This document shows positions 48,938 through 58,436 of a stretch of DNA of 64,000 nucleotides, piece after piece. Made by a program: the position numbers and the translations under genes. Below the pieces are notes generated by a model. The model was not told the origin of the DNA. It did no database searches and saw only the letters and a list, made by a program, of their open reading frames with translations. Position 1 is the first letter of the stretch. Each line of letters starts with the position of its first letter. The stretch spans positions 1,302,001 through 1,366,000 of the forward strand of contig CP095846.1 of NCBI GenBank assembly GCA_023100825.1. Reading direction: 5' to 3'. This DNA comes from Nocardioidaceae bacterium SCSIO 66511 (GTDB lineage Bacteria > Actinomycetota > Actinomycetes > Propionibacteriales > Nocardioidaceae).

Positions 48938-49761
48938 TCGAGCTCGTCGCCCATCGCCGCGGAGATGGCCGCCGCCAGCTCATGGCGGAACACCGACAGC
49001 ACGGCTTGTCCTGCCACGGGCATCAGCACCGAGATGACCCGGAGTACGGCGTCCCACTGGTCGTCGGGCATGTCCTTCTCGACGAACGGCTGCCAGATCT
49101 GGGTACGCACCTCGTCGACGAACAGCTCGGCGACGGAGCGCAGCTGCTCGGACATGGCCGGGAGCATGTTGAAAACAGTGTCTGGCTGCAGGCCGATGGC
49201 GATCGCCTGGGTGCCGGCCCGGACGACGGTCGGCCGGCGGAGCAGCAGCTGGTCGTTCTCGCGGCGCTCCGCGAGGTCGAGCTCGACCAGTCGTTCGATG
49301 AGGTGCTCGTCGCGTTCGAGTCCCGAGAGCGCCAGCAGCGTGTCGACACTGACCAGTTCGGGTTCCTCGGCGGTACGTAGCGGTGCGTCGATCACCTCGA
49401 GCAGATCGAGCGCATGCGCGGCCGAGTCGTCTGGCCGCGCCAGCAGGGCCTTCTCGACGGCCGCGAGCGTGTAACCGCGATCGACGAGCTCGCGGACGAG
49501 CTGCAGCCGGCGTACGTGCGCTTCGCCGTAGTAGCCAGTACGCCCCTCGAGACGTGGCGGTGGAATGAGCCCGCGGCTCGCATACGCGCGTACGTTTCGT
49601 ACGGTCATACCGACGCGCGTCGCGAGCTCGTCGATCGTGATCTCCGGCTCCGGCGGATTGTCGGAGGATCGCTCGTTGGCGGTCGTCATGGCGTCCATCC
49701 TTGCAGCCGACCGTGCAGACGACGTTGCGACCCGCGACGGCGCGGGTGACACCATGTGCAT

Positions 49762-50376
49762 ATGGACGACGCGACGAGTGGAGGCACCGAGCCCCTGCCC
49801 GATGAGGGTGGGAGCGCTGGTGGCGGCCTCACCGGCCAGCTCCTCGTCGCGACACCGGCGCTCGTCGACGGTCATTTCCGTCGTTCGGTAGTACTCGTAC
49901 TCGACCATGACGATGACGGCGCACTCGGCGTGATTCTCAACCGGCGCACGGAGATGAACGTCGACGACGTACTGCCCGGCTGGTCGGGCATTGTCTCGGC
50001 CCCGGGCGGGGTGTACGAAGGTGGCCCAGTCGCCACGGACTCCGCCCTCGCGGTCGGTCTGCTCGGTGTCGACCCCGCCGACGAGCCGATCGCCTGGCGG
50101 CGGATGTTCGGACGCGTCGGCCTGATCGACCTCGACGCGCCGGCGACGGTCGTCGCGGATGCGCTCGTCGGGATGCGGATCTTCGCCGGATACGCGGGCT
50201 GGGGAGTCGGTCAGCTCGAATCGGAGATCGAGGAGGGCTCCTGGCTCGTACTCGCCGCTACCGACGCCGACATCTTGCACACGACGCCAGACACGCTGTG
50301 GCGTGACGTACTGCGACGCCAGGACGGCGAGCTGCGACTACTCTCGACGTACCCCGAGGACCCGACGCTGAACTGA
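49762..50376 (+). CDS. YqgE/AlgH family protein (UPF0301)
   Basis: 204 aa. Family core: GLTGQLLVATPALVDGHFRRSVVLVLDHDDDGALGVILNRR (about 20-61) and FAGYAGWGVGQLESEIEEGSWLV. Function is not firmly known; AlgH-like proteins have been connected to regulation in Pseudomonas. ATG 49762 preferred over GTG 49756. Divergent from merR with a 72-bp gap. Confidence 0.9.
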   Translation: MDDATSGGTEPLPDEGGSAGGGLTGQLLVATPALVDGHFRRSVVLVLDHDDDGALGVILNRRTEMNVDDVLPGWSGIVSAPGGVYEGGPVATDSALAVGLLGVDPADEPIAWRRMFGRVGLIDLDAPATVVADALVGMRIFAGYAGWGVGQLESEIEEGSWLVLAATDADILHTTPDTLWRDVLRRQDGELRLLSTYPEDPTLN

Positions 50377-50401
50377 TGGCTGACCGGTGAGCAGGGTGCA
50401 C

Positions 50402-50571
50402 TAAGAGATCGCGCGGATAGGTATCGCCGGGCTCACGGGCCTGGGACATCCCGACCGGCTGCGTTGTGGTCGCTCGCCGGAGAGACCAACTACTACTTCG
50501 CTCCCACGCCTTGCCGGATCGCGCGCCCAGACCCGCTCCCTTACCGTCGCCCCTATCCGCGCGACCTCTTA
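50402..50571. repeat. 170-bp segment bounded by 20-bp inverted repeats
   Basis: TAAGAGATCGCGCGGATAGG (50402-50421) is repeated inverted at 50552-50571 with one mismatch. Between them TGGTCGCTC/GAGAGACCA forms a smaller hairpin (about 50468-50491). No gene fits. The right arm merges with TACACT (50570-50575), a -10-like box placed to start transcription at the DUF3039 start codon. Confidence 0.65.
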
Positions 50572-50581
50572 CACTGAGCGC

Positions 50582-50851
50582 GTGGGTATCTCTTTGAGTC
50601 CGGGCACGAAGACCGTCGACGACGCGCGTACGAAGCCGACGACCGACGACGGTGACCATGAGCGGTTCTCGCATTACGTCGCGAAGCAGAAGCTCACCGA
50701 CGCGATGGTCAACGGCACGCCGGTCGTCGCACTCTGCGGCAAGGTGTGGGTGCCGAGCCGTGACCCGCAGCGTTATCCGGTCTGCCCGGAGTGCAAGGAG
50801 ATGTGGGACTCCTTCAAGCCCGGCGACGACGGCGACGACTCCAAGGACTGA
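50582..50851 (+). CDS. DUF3039 family protein
   Basis: 89 aa. Conserved core HERFSHYVAKQKLTDAMVNGTPVVALCGKVWVPSRDP with Cys residues in ALCGKVW and VCPECKEMW, forming a likely zinc site. Family confined to actinobacteria, function unknown. TACACT (50570-50575) lies 6 nt before the GTG, so transcription probably starts at the GTG and the mRNA is leaderless. Confidence 0.9.
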   Translation: MGISLSPGTKTVDDARTKPTTDDGDHERFSHYVAKQKLTDAMVNGTPVVALCGKVWVPSRDPQRYPVCPECKEMWDSFKPGDDGDDSKD

Positions 50852-51021
50852 GGGGCGGAAGCCCGAAACCGCGCCGTCTGCGGCGTGTCGTCGGACCCGC
50901 TCGCGGGTGTTACCCGGGTTCGTGTGGCAGGTGGCCTGAGCGTCGCGTAAGGTGCGCTTCCAGACAGTTCGGCGGGCCTCGGGTTCGTCGCGGTTCAGTG
51001 GACAATCGAGGGGAATCTCAA

Positions 51022-52011
51022 GTGTCTGTACTACGTCGCTGTGTGCAAACGGCCGTCGGAGCATCCGTTGGCGCACTCGCCCTGGGCACGCTTGCCGCGC
51101 CCACCGCATCCGCCGCGCCCGCCGATCTCGGTGCAAGCGTGACCGCCGCTCAGGAGTGCGCTCCGGGACAGGGAGCCCTGTCCGCGCGCACCGATGACGG
51201 CTACGTACGCGACTCCGGCCCGAGCGCCGCGGAAGTACGCGAGTACGAAAGCCGGTTCGACGCCGCGCTGAAGCAGCTTTCGCCGCCCGAGCGCGCGGCC
51301 GCCATCCGTGGCGACGGGAAGGTCATCACGATCCCCGTGCACGTCCACGCGATCCAGCAGACCAAGAACAAGGTCAAAGCGCCGCGGAAGCGGATCACCC
51401 AGCAGATCCGGATCATGAACCGCGCGTACAAGGGCAACCAGAGCAAGCATTCGGTGCGGACCAAGTTCCGGTTCAAGCTGAAGAGCATCGACCGCCCGGT
51501 CAACAAGCGCTGGTACACCGCGGCGCTGGGTGATCGCGCTGCCAACAAGATGAAGCGCAAGCTGCACAAGGGCGGCCCGAGCGCGTTGAACCTCTACCTG
51601 TCCGCTCCGGAGATCTCCGGCGGCACGCTGTTCGGCTGGGCGACGTTCCCCGCCGATCTCAAGCGCAACCCGAAGATCGACGGTGTAGTGATCAACTACG
51701 GCAGCATGAAGAACGGCCGGTTCAACGGCTACAACAAGGGCGACACCGCCGTGCACGAGGCCGGTCACTGGCTCGGGCTCTACCACACGTTCCAGGGCGC
51801 CTGCAGCAAGCTCAACGACCGCGTCAAGGACACCCCGCGTGAGGCGACGCCGAACTACGAGTGCCCGAAGGGCCGGGACACCTGTAAGGCGCCCGGTAAG
51901 GACCCGGTCCACAACTTCATGGACTACTCGTACGACCGCTGCATGAACCAGTTCACGTTCGGTCAGAACAAGCGCATCAACCGGCAGTGGGCGGCGTTCC
52001 GCGCTCGATGA
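51022..52011 (+). CDS. Secreted zinc metalloprotease, pappalysin-like (M43B)
   Basis: 329 aa. Signal peptide 1-32 (ending ASAAPA). Metzincin site HEAGHWLGLYH: His245, Glu246, His249, His255; Met-turn at Met300 (NFMDYSYDRC). Six or more Cys near the active site (CSKLNDR, ECPKGRDTCK, RCMNQ) suggest disulfides. GAGGGG lies about 9 nt before the GTG. Its stop overlaps the helicase start (ATGA) although the products act in different places. Confidence 0.92.
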   Translation: MSVLRRCVQTAVGASVGALALGTLAAPTASAAPADLGASVTAAQECAPGQGALSARTDDGYVRDSGPSAAEVREYESRFDAALKQLSPPERAAAIRGDGKVITIPVHVHAIQQTKNKVKAPRKRITQQIRIMNRAYKGNQSKHSVRTKFRFKLKSIDRPVNKRWYTAALGDRAANKMKRKLHKGGPSALNLYLSAPEISGGTLFGWATFPADLKRNPKIDGVVINYGSMKNGRFNGYNKGDTAVHEAGHWLGLYHTFQGACSKLNDRVKDTPREATPNYECPKGRDTCKAPGKDPVHNFMDYSYDRCMNQFTFGQNKRINRQWAAFRAR

Positions 52012-53819
52012 ATCCTGCGTCCCAGCTGCCCCCGGCTTATCCGGAACGGGCAGCCTGGGGCACGGCGCCGAAGCTGCGCGCGTGGCAGGCCGCCGCGATT
52101 GAGCGGTACCGCACGACCAGGGGTCGCGACTTTCTGACGGTCGCGACCCCAGGTGCGGGAAAGACCACTTTCGCCCTGCGCGTCGCCGCCGAGCTACTCG
52201 AGCGGCGTGTCGTCGAGCGGCTCGTCGTCGTGGCCCCGACCGATCATCTGAAGACCCAGTGGGCGGAGGCGAGCGCGCGCGTCGGTATCGCGCTCGACCC
52301 GGCGTTCTCGGGTCGCCGGGGCAAACTCGCCGACGACTACAACGGGATCGCACTCACCTACGCGGGAGTCGCGGCCAACCCGATCGCGTACCGAGTACGC
52401 ACGGAGCGGTTCAAGACCCTCGTCATCCTCGACGAGATCCATCACGCGGGCGACGCGCTGTCGTGGGGTGAGGCCGTACAGGAGGCGTTCGAGCCGGCGA
52501 CCCGGCGGCTCGCCCTGACCGGCACACCGTTTCGCTCCGATACGAACCCGATCCCGTTCGTCGAGTACGAACGACTCGACGACGGTGTGTCTCGGAGCCG
52601 GGCCGACTATTCGTACGGCTACTCCGACGCGTTGAGCGACGGCGTGGTACGCCCGGTGCTGTTCATGGCGTACTCCGGCGATATGCAGTGGCGCACGAGT
52701 GCGGGCGACGAGGTGAGCGCGCGGCTCGGCGAACCACTCACCAAAGACATCACCGCGCAGGCGCTTCGTACCGCGCTGGATCCCAAGGGCTCTTGGGTGC
52801 CCGCGGTTCTGCAGGCGGCCGACAAGCGACTGTCCGAGGTACGCCGCCACGTCGAGGACGCCGGCGGGCTGGTGATCGCGACCGATCAGGAGTCTGCGCG
52901 CGCGTACGCCAAGATCCTGCGCTCGATCACCGGCGAGGCGCCAGCGGTGGTGCTCTCGGACGAACCCAAGTCGAGTGAGCGGATCGCGGACTTCGCGGAG
53001 TCCGATGACCGCTGGATGGTCGCTGTGCGAATGGTCTCCGAGGGCGTCGACGTGCCCCGGCTGGCCGTCGGGGTGTACGCGACGACGGCATCCACCCCGT
53101 TGTTCTTCGCGCAGGCGATCGGGCGCTTCGTACGAGCCCGTCGTCGCGGCGAGACCGCCTCGGTGTTCCTGCCGAGCGTACCGGCGCTGTTGCGGCTGGC
53201 GTCCGAGCTGGAACGCGAGCGCGACCACGTTCTCGGGCGCTCAGTGCGCGACGATGACGACATCTTCGCGGCGGAGGAGCAGCTGCTCGCACAGGCGCAG
53301 CAGAGCGCCGACGAGGCCGCGGAGCCAGCGGGAGACTTCGAGGCACTCGGCAGTGACGCGGAGTTCGACCATGTGCTGTTCGACGGTGCGGCGTTCGGAC
53401 ATGAGGGCAACGTCGCCGTCGGCAGCGACGAGGAGATGGACTTCCTCGGCATCCCCGGGCTGCTCGAGCCCGAGCAGGTGCGCGAGCTGCTCCGCCACCG
53501 GCAGAGCGAGCGGCTCTCGGAGCAACGTCGACGCGATCGGGCGGCGAAGTCGCACGGTGCGCACGCGGCTGCTGAACACGGTGAGCATTCCGCTGCCGAC
53601 CATGCCGGACAGCCCTCTGCCCATCAGCGCATCGCCGTGTTGCGCCGTGAGCTGAACGGGCTCGTCGCGGCCTGGCACCACCGGACCGGCCAACCACACG
53701 GCGTCACCCACAACCAGCTGCGCAGCGAGTGCGGCGGACCCCCGGCAGCGCAGGCTTCGGCCGACCAGCTGTCGGCGCGGATCGACAAGCTGCGGGAGTG
53801 GGCTTCGCGGCGTACGTGA
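52008..53819 (+). CDS. SF2 DEAD/DEAH-box helicase
   Basis: 603 aa. Motif I PGAGKT (48-53), motif II DEIHH (142-146), motif III LTGTPFRSD, C-terminal helicase motifs VRMVSEGVDVPRLAVGVY and QAIGRFVRARRRGE. Residues about 400-603 are an acidic/His-rich extension (AAKSHGAHAAAEHGEHSAADH, part) of unknown role. Not part of a known DNA-repair operon here. It is directly followed by a palindromic repeat that overlaps its stop codon. Confidence 0.9.
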   Translation: MNPASQLPPAYPERAAWGTAPKLRAWQAAAIERYRTTRGRDFLTVATPGAGKTTFALRVAAELLERRVVERLVVVAPTDHLKTQWAEASARVGIALDPAFSGRRGKLADDYNGIALTYAGVAANPIAYRVRTERFKTLVILDEIHHAGDALSWGEAVQEAFEPATRRLALTGTPFRSDTNPIPFVEYERLDDGVSRSRADYSYGYSDALSDGVVRPVLFMAYSGDMQWRTSAGDEVSARLGEPLTKDITAQALRTALDPKGSWVPAVLQAADKRLSEVRRHVEDAGGLVIATDQESARAYAKILRSITGEAPAVVLSDEPKSSERIADFAESDDRWMVAVRMVSEGVDVPRLAVGVYATTASTPLFFAQAIGRFVRARRRGETASVFLPSVPALLRLASELERERDHVLGRSVRDDDDIFAAEEQLLAQAQQSADEAAEPAGDFEALGSDAEFDHVLFDGAAFGHEGNVAVGSDEEMDFLGIPGLLEPEQVRELLRHRQSERLSEQRRRDRAAKSHGAHAAAEHGEHSAADHAGQPSAHQRIAVLRRELNGLVAAWHHRTGQPHGVTHNQLRSECGGPPAAQASADQLSARIDKLREWASRRT

Positions 53820-53878
53820 TTTTGTAGCTATCGCGCATAGATCCAATAGGTTCGTATCGATGCGTGATAGATACCGAA
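53818..53878. repeat. CTATGCGTGATAG-family palindrome, copy 3
   Basis: Begins GATTTTGTAGCTATCGCGCA inside the helicase stop region; CTATCGCGCATAGAT (53829-53843) pairs imperfectly (13 of 15) with ATCGATGCGTGATAG (53857-53871). The relative at 30708-30774 is a perfect form of the same design, including the CAATAGG/CCTATTGG loop word. Confidence 0.75.
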
Positions 53879-53974
53879 AGCTGCGGGAGTATCGTTCGGA
53901 TATGGAACGCGCAGATCCGGTACGCGTAGGTCCGGTACGCAGCGCAGTGACCGAGCCGTCCGGGGCGGTCGGCG

Positions 53975-54625
53975 ATGGCCGCTGAGATCTCGCAGACCCT
54001 CGACCGTGGGCTACGCCTGCTCGATACCGTCGCGCTCGAACCCGCCGGCTACTCGATCGGTGAGCTGTCCGAACTGCTGGAGCTCAACCGCACCGTCGTG
54101 TACCGGCTGGTTGCCACGCTTGAACGCCACGGTCTGGTCCACCGCGACCGATCCGGGCGGGTGACGGCCGGGGTCGGGCTGATCCCGCTCGGCCATGCGG
54201 TGCGTCCGGTGCTGCAGGCGCGGGCGACTCCGGTGCTGCGTACGCTCGCGGACGAGGTCGGCGCGACCGCCCACCTGACCGTCGCCGAGGGCGATGAGGC
54301 CATCGCGATCGCAGTCGTCGAGCCGCGCTGGACCGACTTCCACGTCGCGTACCGCGTCGGCGCTCGACACGACGTCCACGACGCCGCCGCCGGACGCGCG
54401 ATCCTGCTCGGGCGTTCGATGACGGCCGGCAAGTCGACCGACACGATGTACGTCGCGAGTGCCGGTGAGCTGCAGCGCGGTGCCCGCGGCGTCGCGGCTC
54501 CGGTGCGAGGCGTCGACGGCCTCGATGCGTCGATCGGCATCGTCAGCCTGCATGACCTCGCCAACGACGACATCGGACCGCTGGTCGTACGCGCCGCGAC
54601 CGCGGTTGCCCGCGCCCTGGAGTAG
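53975..54625 (+). CDS. IclR-family transcriptional regulator
   Basis: 216 aa. HTH at 1-62 (TLDRGLRLLDTVALEPAGYSIGELSELLELNRTVVYRLVATLERHGLV), then the IclR ligand domain (DEVGATAHLTVAEGDEAIAIAVVEP, GARHDVHDAAAGRAILLG). Shorter than the usual 250 aa. Ends 4 bp before the convergent Lrp gene. Located by HPPD; may act in aromatic catabolism. Confidence 0.85.
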   Translation: MAAEISQTLDRGLRLLDTVALEPAGYSIGELSELLELNRTVVYRLVATLERHGLVHRDRSGRVTAGVGLIPLGHAVRPVLQARATPVLRTLADEVGATAHLTVAEGDEAIAIAVVEPRWTDFHVAYRVGARHDVHDAAAGRAILLGRSMTAGKSTDTMYVASAGELQRGARGVAAPVRGVDGLDASIGIVSLHDLANDDIGPLVVRAATAVARALE

Positions 54626-54629
54626 GCGG

Positions 54630-55103
54630 TCAGCCCTGCGCGGCATCGACGAGCGGAGCGACCCGATGCCGCAGCTGCGTCGCAAGTGCGATCACCGTCG
54701 CAGTCCGCTCGACGCTCTCGAAGTCGACGACCGAGTCGATCACCCGCTGCAGATCGGAGTTCGACTTCGCGACGACCCGGCACCAGAGGTCACCGGCGCC
54801 GGTGATCGTGCAGGCCTCGATCACCTCGGGGATCTCCGACAGGTGACGCGAGACGCGTTCGTGGCCGGCATCCTGGCGAATCTCCAGCGTGAGGAACGCG
54901 GTCACCGGATACCCCAGCCGCTCCGGGTCTATCGTCGGCGCCCAACCGGCGATCACGCCGCGCGCGGCGAGCCGGTCGAGTCGCGACTGCACGGTGGCCC
55001 GCGCGGCCCCGAGTCTCCGCGACGCCTCGAGTACGCCGATCCGAGGTTCTTCGAGGAAGAGCGAGATGATCCTGGCATCGAGTCCATCGATCGGTGCGTT
55101 CAT
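54630..55103 (-). CDS. Lrp/AsnC-family transcriptional regulator
   Basis: 157 aa. HTH at 5-60 (LDARIISLFLEEPRIGVLEASRRLGAARATVQSRLDRLAARGVI) and RAM effector domain at about 65-150. Divergent from hppD, the standard place for the Lrp regulator of tyrosine catabolism in actinobacteria, so it likely responds to an aromatic amino acid. Confidence 0.9.
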   Translation of the reverse strand: MNAPIDGLDARIISLFLEEPRIGVLEASRRLGAARATVQSRLDRLAARGVIAGWAPTIDPERLGYPVTAFLTLEIRQDAGHERVSRHLSEIPEVIEACTITGAGDLWCRVVAKSNSDLQRVIDSVVDFESVERTATVIALATQLRHRVAPLVDAAQG

Positions 55104-55116
55104 GCCGAGATTCTAG

Positions 55117-56391
<1,275 letters not shown>

Positions 56392-56979
56392 TCAGCGTTC
56401 GGCCTTACGGGCGACGAAGCGGACGACGTGGTCGCGTACGCCGTACCGCAGGTGTTCGGCCTCGAGCCCGTGCTCGCCGAGCACGGGCTCGAGGCCGCCG
56501 CGGGGGATGAGCCGGTGTGGCGAGCCGTCGAGGTGGTGGATCCACGCGGAGATCGCAGTGTCGGTGAGGTCGTAGCCGATGAACCGGCCGCCGGGTCGCA
56601 GTACGCGCGCAGCCTCGGCGACCGCCGACTCCCAGTCGATCACGTGGTGCAACATCAGGAAGCTGACAACGGCGTCGTACGAAGCGTCGTCGTACGGCAA
56701 GCGGGTGACGTCGGCCCGGGACACCGCGACGTTGGAGTAGCGCACGAGCCGTACCCGTGCGGTGTCGACCATCAGTTCGTCGACGTCGGTCATGGTCAGG
56801 CGGATGTCGGGATTCGCGCGGGCGAGCGCCTCGGCCATGCCGCCGCCTCCACCGCCGATCTCGAGTACGTCGCCGTGGAGTTCCGTCCGCTGGGTCGCCC
56901 ACGAGACGATGCGTCGCACCGCCACCTGCCACAGGCCGCTACGACAGAAGGATCGCTCGGGTCTCGACATCGACGGCAT
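56392..56979 (-). CDS. Class I SAM-dependent methyltransferase
   Basis: 195 aa. Motif I VLEIGGGGGGMAEALA (about 38-53), acidic end of strand 2 MTDVDELM, motif LPYDDASYDAVVSFLMLHHV, motif III RVLRPGGRFIGYD. Methyl acceptor unknown. The gene ends against the hppD stop with no gap (convergent). It contains a 39-bp perfect palindrome at 56458-56496. Start could be the second Met at 56970. Confidence 0.85.
   Translation of the reverse strand: MPSMSRPERSFCRSGLWQVAVRRIVSWATQRTELHGDVLEIGGGGGGMAEALARANPDIRLTMTDVDELMVDTARVRLVRYSNVAVSRADVTRLPYDDASYDAVVSFLMLHHVIDWESAVAEAARVLRPGGRFIGYDLTDTAISAWIHHLDGSPHRLIPRGGLEPVLGEHGLEAEHLRYGVRDHVVRFVARKAER
56458..56496. repeat. Perfect 19-bp inverted repeat inside the methyltransferase gene
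   Basis: GGCCTCGAGCCCGTGCTCG (56458-56476) and its exact complement (56478-56496) are separated by one base. It lies 66 bp from the convergent hppD stop and could terminate that transcript despite being coding sequence. Confidence 0.6.
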
Positions 56980-57013
56980 CGATACAGTGTGCCACTGGTC
57001 GACGGGGATCCGG

Positions 57014-57040
57014 CCTACGCGGACACGGACTCCGCGTAGG
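57014..57040. promoter_or_regulatory. Operator-like inverted repeat upstream of the M1 peptidase gene
   Basis: CCTACGCGGA (57014-57023) and TCCGCGTAGG (57031-57040) are perfect 10-bp arms around 7 nt. A further CTACGCGGA occurs at 57061-57069 in the first codons of the peptidase gene. No regulator gene is adjacent, so the binder is unknown. Confidence 0.5.
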
Positions 57041-57048
57041 GTGAGCGC

Positions 57049-58434
57049 ATGTTCGGTGGGCTACGCGGAATCAGTCTTGTCATCGCGCTCGGGGTGTTGG
57101 GCACCTCGGCGGCAGCTGGAGCACCAGCCGACGTTGGTGCTCCGGGAATCGGCGATCCGTACTTCCCGAAGTCCGGCAACGGCGGGTACGACGTACAGCA
57201 CTACGACATCACGGCGGGATACGCCGGCAAGACCCGCAAGCTGCGCGGTGACACGATCATCAAGGCACGTGCGACGCAGGACCTCGTACGATTCAACCTC
57301 GACCTACTGCCGCGAGCGAGCGCTGTCCGGGTCGACGGCAAGCCGGCGAAGTTCCGACAGACCCGCCACGAGCTGATCGTCACGCCGCGACGCCGCATCG
57401 CCGACGGGCGACGATTCAAGGTGCGGGTCCGTTACGCCGGCCGCCCGGGCCGCATCCGCTACGCCAACGAGCAACCGTTCCTCGCCAGCAAGGCCGGAGC
57501 GCTCGCGATCGGGCAGCCCAACATCGCCGCGTGGTGGTTCCCGAGCAACGACCATCCGTCCGACAAGGCCCGCTTCGACATCGCGCTGAGGGTCGCCAAG
57601 GGTCGCCAGACCGTGAGCAACGGGCGTCTGGTCGGCAAGCGGACCCGCAATGGGCGTACGACCTGGCGGTGGCACTCGGGCAAGCCGATGGCGACGTACC
57701 TCGCATTTGCCGCTTGGGGAGACTTCGCGATCGATCGAGGCCGCACGAAGTCAGGCCGTCCGTACCTCTACGCGTACGACAAGCGCCTCGGCGACCGAAC
57801 CCGCAAAGCAGCCGAGCGATCGATCCGTTCGACCGACCGCGTCACGAGCTTCCTCGCCAAGAAGTGGGGGCGCTATCCGTACAAGCAGATCGGCGGCGTC
57901 GTGACGGCCGCTCGCCTGGGGTACGCCTTGGAGAACCAGACCCGGCCGGTCTACGACGCGCAGTTCTTCGGCGGCGTCAACCGCGGCGTCGTCGCGCACG
58001 AGATGGCGCATCAGTGGTTCGGTGACGCCGTCACGGTCAAGCGCTGGAAGGCCATCTGGCTCAACGAGGGGTACGCTACGTACGCGGAGTGGCTGTGGAG
58101 CGGCGCGCACGGCGGGCGCACCCCACAGCAGCAGTTCAATCAGCTGTACGCGCAGCCGGCGAACGACCGCTTCTGGAATCTGCCACTGCGTAATCCGGGT
58201 GCGCACAACATCTTCGCCGGGCCCATCTACTCCCGTGGATCCATGGTGCTGCATGCGCTTCGCCGCGAGATAGGCTCGAAGGCGTTCTTCAAACTGAGTC
58301 GCCGATGGGTCCACCAGAACGCGGACGGCGTCGGGAGCCAGCGGGAGTACCGCAGGCTCGCCGAGGAGGTCAGCGGCAAGGAGCTCGACAGCTTCTTCCG
58401 ATCGTGGCTGGGGCCAGGTAAGCCGGAGGTGTGA
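57049..58434 (+). CDS. Secreted M1-family zinc aminopeptidase-like protein
   Basis: 461 aa. Signal peptide 1-24. Zinc site HEMAHQWFGD...NEGYATYAEW: His317, Glu318, His321, Glu340. Exopeptidase signature GYALEN (291-296), a variant of GAMEN. The long C-terminal domain of typical M1 enzymes is absent, so the protein is short. Stop overlaps the GlcD-like gene. Confidence 0.9.
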   Translation: MFGGLRGISLVIALGVLGTSAAAGAPADVGAPGIGDPYFPKSGNGGYDVQHYDITAGYAGKTRKLRGDTIIKARATQDLVRFNLDLLPRASAVRVDGKPAKFRQTRHELIVTPRRRIADGRRFKVRVRYAGRPGRIRYANEQPFLASKAGALAIGQPNIAAWWFPSNDHPSDKARFDIALRVAKGRQTVSNGRLVGKRTRNGRTTWRWHSGKPMATYLAFAAWGDFAIDRGRTKSGRPYLYAYDKRLGDRTRKAAERSIRSTDRVTSFLAKKWGRYPYKQIGGVVTAARLGYALENQTRPVYDAQFFGGVNRGVVAHEMAHQWFGDAVTVKRWKAIWLNEGYATYAEWLWSGAHGGRTPQQQFNQLYAQPANDRFWNLPLRNPGAHNIFAGPIYSRGSMVLHALRREIGSKAFFKLSRRWVHQNADGVGSQREYRRLAEEVSGKELDSFFRSWLGPGKPEV

Positions 58435-58436
58435 GC

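Noticed and set aside
51031-52353. 440-codon minus-strand frame opposite the metalloprotease
   Set aside because: Shadow of a protease with clear zinc motif and signal peptide.
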